Shown here piece by piece: positions 38,851 to 43,870 of a stretch of 43,870 nucleotides of DNA; within the stretch, counting starts at the first letter, position 1, and each line of letters begins with the position of its first letter. The stretch spans positions 1 through 43,870 of IMG/VR virus record IMGVR_UViG_3300045950_000304, one strand, 5' to 3'. The position numbers were made by a program, and so were the translations under genes. The DNA is from a virus. The notes beneath the pieces were generated by a model, which saw nothing but the letters and a program-made list of their open reading frames with translations, searched no databases and had not been told where the DNA came from.

Positions 38851-40262
38851 GCTTGTCCTTTCAGGAGCCGGAGAACGCCGTTGACGACGTCAGCCCGGTT
38901 GCTGAGAGCTGTCATCACTTTCTCGTCCACGGTCTCCTCGGCGAGCAGATGGATGTACTCAACGGGCCGCGTCTGGCCGGGGCGATGGACACGCGCCAGA
39001 CTCTGCTCGTAGGAACCGAGCGAGAAGCCGAGCGAGTAATAGATGGCGTAGCGAGCCCGGGTTAGATCGACGCCTACGCCGCCCGAGTCGATCTGCACGG
39101 CGAGGATCGGCGCTTCACCGGCCTGCCAGCGTTGAAGGTCGTCCATCCGGCCCGAGAGTTCGAGCGACCGGCGACCCACCTCGTCCGCGACGCGGCTTAC
39201 GGCTTCGAGGTCCTTGTGGAAGCGGCAGAAGGCGACTACAGGCTCCTCGGGGGCAATATCTTCGAGGACGTCGCGGAGCAGGTTCATCTTGGCCGAGTCG
39301 ACCTGGACGTCGCGGCCTTCACTGGTGCGAACGAACCCGCCGGTGATCTGCTGGAGACGGAGAAGCTTGACCAGGACGTTGGCTGCGGTGATCTCGCCAG
39401 CCTCGATCTCGGCGATCAGGTCGCGTTCCATCGAGCGATAGAGCTCGCGGGCCTCTGCTCCAAGCCGGCAGGTGTAAGTGACATGAACCTCGGGCGGCAG
39501 GTCGAGCACGTCCTTTGAGGCCGCGAAGGCGATGGAGTAGAACTTGCGATTCAGCTCGTCGAGGTTGCGGAAGGCGACCACCTGGTGGTTCTGGTATCCG
39601 CCCATCACCGCGTAGTGCTGGCGGAACTTCTGGAAGCTCCAGCCGAAGATGGCGGGGTCGAGGAAGCGGTAGTAGGCGTAGACGTCGAGCGGCGAGTGCG
39701 GCATCGGTGTTCCGGACAAGCCCAGGCGGTGCCCGGCGGCCTTTCCGAGCCGGGTCAAGTAGCGACTGGTCTTGCCGCCAGGCGCCTTGCAACGATGGAT
39801 CTCATCGGCAACCACCAGGTCCCAGCGCTGCTTAAGCGCCCACTCGGCGAACGGGCTGCGCCAGGCCGAGTCGTAGTTGATGACCACGCCCACAGGGACT
39901 CCGCGGGTTTGTGCCAGCTTTATGTGGCGCTCGGCTTCCTCGCGCTTGGCCTGGTTGCTGGTGAAAGAATCGTCGAGCGGGACCACCACCCACGGCTCGG
40001 CGGAGTGCAGATCAAACTGCGGTTTCCAAACCTGGACCACTCGTAACGGACACAGGATCAGTACTTTCTTGAAGCCGTGGGAGAGCGCGGTGTAGATGGC
40101 CATGGCCGTCTTGCCCGTGCCCATGGCAGCCGAGATCATCGCGCCGCGCTTGCCGCGGGCGAACAGACCGGAGACGAACTCCACGGCTTCGTACTGGTGG
40201 TTCCAGGGTGTGGTTCGGAAGCTCGATGATTGTGTGTGAGCGAGAGGGCTTGCGGCTGTCAT
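38847..40262 (-). CDS. SNF2-family DEAD-like helicase/ATPase
   Basis: A 471-residue superfamily 2 ATPase from ATG 40262, overlapping the sigma factor stop as ATGA. Motif I is SAAMGTGKTAM (K51), motif II ADEIHRCK (D153-E154-I-H156), motif III LSGTPMPHSPLDVYAYYRFLDP, and motifs V-VI are IDSGGVGVDLTRARYAIYYSL and QSLARVHRPGQTRPV, which is the SNF2 ending. Phage SNF2-type proteins are thought to translocate on DNA in replication or recombination; none of the added domains seen in chromatin remodellers are present. Length is normal for the phage form. It sits in the middle of a coupled early operon with primase and nuclease. Confidence 0.92.
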   Translation of the reverse strand: MTAASPLAHTQSSSFRTTPWNHQYEAVEFVSGLFARGKRGAMISAAMGTGKTAMAIYTALSHGFKKVLILCPLRVVQVWKPQFDLHSAEPWVVVPLDDSFTSNQAKREEAERHIKLAQTRGVPVGVVINYDSAWRSPFAEWALKQRWDLVVADEIHRCKAPGGKTSRYLTRLGKAAGHRLGLSGTPMPHSPLDVYAYYRFLDPAIFGWSFQKFRQHYAVMGGYQNHQVVAFRNLDELNRKFYSIAFAASKDVLDLPPEVHVTYTCRLGAEARELYRSMERDLIAEIEAGEITAANVLVKLLRLQQITGGFVRTSEGRDVQVDSAKMNLLRDVLEDIAPEEPVVAFCRFHKDLEAVSRVADEVGRRSLELSGRMDDLQRWQAGEAPILAVQIDSGGVGVDLTRARYAIYYSLGFSLGSYEQSLARVHRPGQTRPVEYIHLLAEETVDEKVMTALSNRADVVNGVLRLLKGQA

Positions 40263-40813
40263 TGCTTGGCTCCCAGGGCGGTCAAGTAGGTACGACTGAT
40301 TCCGGCGGCCGTGAACGCGGCGCGGATCTGGTGGATGTGCTGGTAGATGATGGTTCGGGATTTGCCCAGATCCCGGCTTAGTTCACTCGGTGAGTTCCAA
40401 GAGAGGGCTGCGGCCGTCTCTCGAAGCACATCGCAAAGCGCGGGAGGTAGTGCGGCGAGGGCGCGGTCAACATCCAGCCAGAAGCGCTCGCGGCGTTCGT
40501 AGAGGATGGGTTCCTCGAAGTCGGCGGCCAGATCGTCTACTGACACCTGGTTCTGCCAGGTGCGGCACTTGGCGCTGCGGTAGCGAAGGATCGAGGCGAG
40601 CTTGCGGTCCATCAACCGCGAGGCGAATGTACGCAGCGACGCGCGGCTGCTATCGAACTTGGGGAGGCGCTCGAAGAAGTCGAGTAGTAGATCGGCTTCG
40701 ATGTCCTCGCGGTCGCTGCTTGTCAGACCGTAGGAACCGATGACCGAGATGGCTTTCTGGCGGGCGAGAGCGCGGGCAACCGGGTAGGCTTGGTCGAAAG
40801 TGGTCTCAGGCAT
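40259..40813 (-). CDS. Phage sigma-70-like factor
   Basis: A 184-residue protein from ATG 40813, overlapping the previous gene by eight bases. Region 2 is seen at about 30-85 (SSDREDIEADLLLDFFERLPKFDSSRASLRTFASRLMDRKLASILRYR), which fits the -10 recognition and core-binding helix, and region 4 at 120-172 ends with a helix-turn-helix (SPSELSRDLGKSRTIIYQHIHQIRAAF). Regions 1 and 3 are missing, as in ECF and phage sigma factors. It may redirect host RNA polymerase to phage late promoters. It is second in the early operon, a suitable place for a switch to late genes; no anti-sigma gene is visible. Confidence 0.82.
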   Translation of the reverse strand: MPETTFDQAYPVARALARQKAISVIGSYGLTSSDREDIEADLLLDFFERLPKFDSSRASLRTFASRLMDRKLASILRYRSAKCRTWQNQVSVDDLAADFEEPILYERRERFWLDVDRALAALPPALCDVLRETAAALSWNSPSELSRDLGKSRTIIYQHIHQIRAAFTAAGISRTYLTALGAKQ

Positions 40814-41195
40814 TGCGGCCTCCCTGCCGGGCGGCGGCCGCGCCTGCCAACTCGATCTCCATCGAGAATGGCAGCCCGTGACGGATCTCGAGGGCGCGGA
40901 TCTCGCCCGAGTCCACGCTGCGGATGTATTCGAAGAGTTCCGCGACCTGCTGCTTAAGGGCGAACTCGCCGTTGGCGGCTCCCGAGAAGTTACGGCCAGG
41001 CGCGCCGAACTTGACGTCCTGGACGGTCGCCGGCCAGGGGTCGAGCACCAGTTCGCCGTCGTAGATCTGGAGGAACTCTAACCGCCCGAAGCCGAGCTGC
41101 TGCATCGCGGCAAGGAATCGCCGTTCAGACGGCAGCAGGTCTCGTGTGGAGTTGGGCTTGCTGGGGTCTTGCTTCTCTGAGGTCTGTTCGGTCAT
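40806..41195 (-). CDS. Unknown first gene of the early operon
   Basis: A 129-residue protein from ATG 41195 with AAGGA seven bases upstream. A disordered N-terminus (MTEQTSEKQDPSKPNSTR) is followed by LLPSERRFLAAMQQLGFGRLEFLQIYDGELVLDPWPATVQDVKFGA, a region which seems to be a small alpha-beta fold, and then GEFALKQQVAELFEYIRSVDSGEIRALEIRHGLPFSMEIEL. I recognise no family. It overlaps the sigma factor gene by eight bases and so may control its translation. Four short direct repeats lie 60-100 bases upstream, near the expected promoter. Confidence 0.72.
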   Translation of the reverse strand: MTEQTSEKQDPSKPNSTRDLLPSERRFLAAMQQLGFGRLEFLQIYDGELVLDPWPATVQDVKFGAPGRNFSGAANGEFALKQQVAELFEYIRSVDSGEIRALEIRHGLPFSMEIELAGAAAARQGGRNA

Positions 41196-41255
41196 TGGCC
41201 TGTCCTTCGCGCGGTCAGCACGCTTGGTACAGGCCGATGATCAGGCCGACCTATG

Positions 41256-41296
41256 TGGGCGAATCAATATGGGCGATGTGGGCGAAATGTGGGCGA
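41256..41296. repeat. Four TGGGCGA direct repeats upstream of the early operon
   Basis: TGGGCGA occurs at 41256, 41270, 41279 and 41290 on the plus strand (TCGCCCA when read in the direction of transcription). The copies cover the last codons of the gene at 41264 and the region just before the early operon start at 41195. Spacings of 14, 9 and 11 bases are irregular, which speaks for a protein-binding cluster or for a chance effect of a short coding repeat. Confidence 0.45.
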
Positions 41297-42154
41297 CGCG
41301 ATGCGCCGGTTGACCATGCCTCTCTGAAGGACCGCCTCGATCCGCTTGGATTTCTTGGACTTATCGCTGAGCTGGCCAGCCACCCACTTGTAGAGGTCCC
41401 GGATGTGAACCTCAGCCTCGTCAGCCAGCTTCTGCACCGTAGTGTCGTATTTCGCCCGAAAGCTGTTAACAACGCGCTCGCGGTCCGCAACGGGCGTTGG
41501 CGGCAGTCCGTCGGCGTCAGTCGGATCAAGCGACACAAAGCCTCCGTCGCCGTTCAACAGAAGCTGCTCGTCGAGTGAGATGAACGAGATTCCGCGAGTT
41601 TGCAGCCGCTCCTGGATCGCAACGTCTCGGTGGCGATCCGTCGGAGCCACCAGCACGAACGGCCCTTGGACGCTAATCAGGAGTTCGTTCACGGCCTCAC
41701 GACACCGCCTGCTGCTCGACTGAGCCGAGAGGAAGACAGGCTGGCTCCGGCTGTTCCGGCGGGTTGATAGACCGATGCCCCAGACACAGTGATCGCGACG
41801 GTCAGGAGGCTGCCAGCGGACGCCGAGGTCCGGTGCGATGGCTTTGGTGAAGGCAGCCAGATCCACCTCGTGGATGAGGATGTCGACCTGGTTGAGTTGG
41901 ATGTCGCCACACTGCAGCCAAGGCTCTCTGCACTTGGCGACGATCTCGCCGTCGCCGTAGTCGATGATCTGGCGCGGACAGTTACCGACCCAACGCGATG
42001 GGCAAGGATGCGTTGACGCACAAACCTCTGTGGGCCGGAGGTAGGGCCGGATCACCGGGTAATCCGGCCCGCAGTGATGCTCCCAGTGCGCGGGAGTGGT
42101 TCTGAGACTAGGGATCAGTTCAAACGCTTGCCATAGCCGCGTCAGCTTTCTCAT
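41264..42154 (-). CDS. Unknown Cys-rich protein with C-terminal helix-turn-helix-like part
   Basis: From ATG 42154 the protein has 296 residues; a TTG at 42178 would add eight. It overlaps the upstream gene by 35 bases. Cysteines are clustered at 45, 51, 59, 75 and 82 (VCASTHPCPSRWVGNCP, then KCREPWLQCGD), which could be a zinc site. Residues 90-205 look like an alpha-beta domain (VDILIHEVDLAAF, PFVLVAPTDRHRDVAIQERLQTRGISFISLDEQLLL). Residues 225-280 (TVQKLADEAEVHIRDLYKWVAGQL, then KSKRIEAVL) look like a DNA-binding helix-turn-helix. I do not recognise the family. Its partner gene and the divergent methyltransferase suggest a place in a modification or defence locus. Confidence 0.75.
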   Translation of the reverse strand: MRKLTRLWQAFELIPSLRTTPAHWEHHCGPDYPVIRPYLRPTEVCASTHPCPSRWVGNCPRQIIDYGDGEIVAKCREPWLQCGDIQLNQVDILIHEVDLAAFTKAIAPDLGVRWQPPDRRDHCVWGIGLSTRRNSRSQPVFLSAQSSSRRCREAVNELLISVQGPFVLVAPTDRHRDVAIQERLQTRGISFISLDEQLLLNGDGGFVSLDPTDADGLPPTPVADRERVVNSFRAKYDTTVQKLADEAEVHIRDLYKWVAGQLSDKSKKSKRIEAVLQRGMVNRRIASPTFRPHRPY

Positions 42155-43307
42155 AGTCAGAGGCCATCTCGAGAACAATGAACCCGCGCGCCCGGAGCCA
42201 CTCTTCGATGAGCAGCGCCTCTTCGCCGCGACCGTACTCGGCCACGTTCGAAGGGCGGACGGCGACCGCGCGAGGTTTTCTTTCAGCCGCGAGTTTTACG
42301 CTAAAGACGGCTTTGCTGAGTTCCGGATCTTTCTCGACGGATATCCCACGCACGGCGAAGGCCTCGAACAAGTCGTCGGCTTTCTGGGTTTCGACGTGGC
42401 CGTGAATCGCGTCCCATACATACTGGATCTCGCGGAGCCGCGCCCACTCCATGCCGTGGATGTCCCGGCAGCGCAGCGCATCTTTGCCCTGCGCCTTGAG
42501 CGGCTCCAGCGTGTACTTGGGCGAGAAGACGAATCTGTTCTCGTCCCCGAAGAGATGCCGACCGAACTTGGCCACGTAGAGTTTCAATTCAGAAAGCGTG
42601 CCGGCGTTGACGCGCAGTTCGTTATGGATGAGATCGTAGATGAGGACGTCGGTCCGCTCAGGGCGGAAGAATGTGCAGGTCGACTCACTTCCCTTGCGGC
42701 TCGGCTCCCGCCGACAGGGTTCGCCGTGCTGGACAAGGAAGCGAACCTCGCCTGGTGCATTCTTGCGGATCACCTTGCATCCCACGCCGCGTTTCTTCGG
42801 CTCGAACCAGGAGTCAAGATCCCGCTCGAGTTCGGAGAAATCGGTCGGGAGGGCTTCAATCGGGAAGACTTGGTCGCCCGCTCGGGACCGGAAGCTCTCA
42901 AACTTCCGCCGGCGGTCGAACAGCGCCTCCCGATCTTTGCGTTCGAGCGCTTGCGGGGCATGGAGCCAGATCCTCGCGGCCAGGTCGGCCGCGGTGACCT
43001 CTTCGCCGCCGGTGTCGATGCCGTTGGCAGCGGCGATTTCCAGGAGCTCGTCAAAACGCTCGTCGGTTCCAAGATTGCCGATCACGTGGAAGGCCTCAAC
43101 GAGATCGGAGCTCATCGATTCGTCAGGCTCTGCTAGAATGCCGGCCAGCCCCAGGAAGTCAAACTGGCCGTTCTCGCCCACGCTCGGTGAGAAGCCCCGG
43201 GCCTGGAGGAACGTCAAGTGCGGTACCAGCAGGGCGAACAGGTTCTGAAGGTGGATCTTCTTGAGAAGATCAGGTTGTGCGAAGGACTTAGAGTTGAATC
43301 GGGCCAT
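42120..43307 (-). CDS. Unknown 395-residue protein beside a methyltransferase gene
   Basis: Starts at ATG 43307 with GAGGAG ten bases upstream, ends at TGA 42120. The N-terminal 130 residues are helical (FAQPDLLKKIHLQNLFALLVPHLTFLQARGF, then SDLVEAFHVIGNLGTDERFDELLEIAAANG). Residues 175-245 include KKRGVGCKVIRKNAPGEVRFLVQHGEPCRREPSRKGSESTCTFFRPERTDVLIYDLIHNELRVN, which has a nuclease-like or nucleotide-binding-like look without an exact motif. The C-terminal part (EEALLIEEWLRARGFIVLE) is helical. No family is known to me. It is the first gene of a minus-strand pair and shares a 257-base divergent region with a methyltransferase gene, so it may belong to a restriction-like system. Confidence 0.75.
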   Translation of the reverse strand: MARFNSKSFAQPDLLKKIHLQNLFALLVPHLTFLQARGFSPSVGENGQFDFLGLAGILAEPDESMSSDLVEAFHVIGNLGTDERFDELLEIAAANGIDTGGEEVTAADLAARIWLHAPQALERKDREALFDRRRKFESFRSRAGDQVFPIEALPTDFSELERDLDSWFEPKKRGVGCKVIRKNAPGEVRFLVQHGEPCRREPSRKGSESTCTFFRPERTDVLIYDLIHNELRVNAGTLSELKLYVAKFGRHLFGDENRFVFSPKYTLEPLKAQGKDALRCRDIHGMEWARLREIQYVWDAIHGHVETQKADDLFEAFAVRGISVEKDPELSKAVFSVKLAAERKPRAVAVRPSNVAEYGRGEEALLIEEWLRARGFIVLEMASDYEKADAAMASV

Positions 43308-43564
43308 TGGCTGAGATCTCCTCGATTCGAGTTTGGGTTAGTAGAGCGGGACAGTGTACACGATGGCGAAGATAAGGCGAAGAAAGACTGTGGCTATCGT
43401 ATTGAACCGGATGAAGATATAGTTCTTGACAGACAATCGGCGTTGTCCCGGGCACGTTCCTTGCTGAAAGCTGGCAGGGGCATCTGGCAGCATCGACTCT
43501 GGCAACAATTGTCAGCGAGGGGGTATCTGGGAGAGAATTCCGGCTGGTCAAGGAAAGGTCGGAC

Positions 43565-43870
43565 ATGCGGAGAAGAAGTGGCGGCTCGGACCGCAAGAAT
43601 AGCCAGTCGAGCCTGAACGTCAGCGACTATCGCCACGAATCCGAGAAGCGCAAGAACAATCCGCCGGCGAAGATCGCTTCCGAAGGCCTCATCCCGCCGG
43701 TACCGAAGGCACATTACTCCTACAGCCCCCGTCTGGCGCCCACACTGCGATTCGACAACACCGGTGCACCGGACAAGTTGCCAGAACTGCTCGCCGAAGC
43801 GCGCAATCGGCCGCTGACCGACGAAGAGACGCGGGCCCTGGCCAGTGTGCGCTCCGGCATCAAGAACCAT
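43565..43870 (+). CDS. Type III-like DNA methyltransferase, N-terminal part (runs off right edge)
   Basis: ATG 43565 has AGGAAAGG about seven bases upstream and opens a frame of 102 codons to the end of the window. After a basic start (MRRRSGGSDRKN) comes the block DYRHESEKRKNNPPAKIASE, then HYSYSPRLAPTLRFDN, the N-terminal signature I associate with adenine methyltransferases of type III restriction-like systems (DYRHxxxxRKNNPP then YxYDPHLDPxLxW). The catalytic part lies beyond the window. It diverges from the two unknown genes at 42120-43307 and 41264-42154. Identity rests on the N-terminal pattern alone. Confidence 0.65.
   Translation, partial: MRRRSGGSDRKNSQSSLNVSDYRHESEKRKNNPPAKIASEGLIPPVPKAHYSYSPRLAPTLRFDNTGAPDKLPELLAEARNRPLTDEETRALASVRSGIKNH

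Noticed and set aside
43426-43431. TTGACA as promoter -35 box for the methyltransferase gene
   Set aside because: No acceptable -10 box occurs 16 to 18 bases downstream on the plus strand.
1-43870. CRISPR array, tRNA, rRNA, insertion sequence, integrase or att site
   Set aside because: I looked for regularly spaced repeats, transposase or recombinase motifs and cloverleaf-like stretches and saw none; short or degenerate ones may have been missed by eye.

Overview
The window is most of the genome of a lambda-like, long-tailed phage (siphovirus type), or a prophage carrying one. The DNA is GC-rich (roughly 60 percent by eye) with strong codon bias. Nearly all phage genes lie on the minus strand, so transcription runs from right to left. 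No host marker gene, rRNA or tRNA was seen. The general flavour (ParB-type methylases, DUF3489, PrimPol-D5 primase, M15 endolysin) fits an environmental Gram-negative lineage such as Acidobacteriota or Proteobacteria, but this is a weak inference. No integrase, excisionase, classical repressor or att site was found.

Layout from right to left. (1) 43870-41264: the start of a type III-like DNA methyltransferase on the plus strand, divergent from two unfamiliar overlapping minus-strand genes; this looks like the edge of a modification or defence locus. (2) 41195-34040: the early/replication operon, tightly coupled through ATGA overlaps: small unknown protein, phage sigma factor, SNF2-type helicase, two unknown proteins (one with a four-cysteine cluster), PrimPol/D5 primase-helicase, and a VRR-NUC nuclease. 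Between primase and nuclease lies an iteron-rich inverted repeat that could be the replication origin, next to a plus-strand zinc-finger gene. (3) 33858-32147: two small unknown genes and a plus-strand MerR-like/PIN toxin-antitoxin pair with a visible promoter. (4) 31935-26241: terminase small and large subunits, two paralogous ParB-methyltransferase fusions around a small helical protein, and a membrane coiled-coil protein. (5) 26228-25044: a plus-strand cassette of three small genes, including a DUF3489 protein. (6) 24929-19184: head and connector genes in lambda order: gpW-like joining protein, portal, S49 protease with a nested scaffold start, decoration protein, major capsid E, FII-like joining protein, and two tail-completion proteins. 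(7) 19182-11335: tail genes: tail tube, G/GT tail assembly chaperones with a perfect -1 slippery site, and tape measure. (8) 9370-1: minor tail, endolysin, membrane protein, fibre-like proteins, and a very large tail-hub protein that runs off the left edge.

Three same-strand cargo insertions (morons) interrupt the tail operon: an XRE-ImmA/IrrE metalloprotease with a partner and an operator-like palindrome array (16665-14799), a two-TM GAF-like membrane protein with a HAD hydrolase (11196-9574), and a HEPN-like protein (4095-3418). Together with the PIN toxin pair and the methyltransferase loci, this makes a phage unusually rich in conflict genes. The best candidates for something undescribed are the TM-GAF/HAD pair, the divergent three-gene locus at the right edge, and the ImmA/IrrE pair with its own operator.
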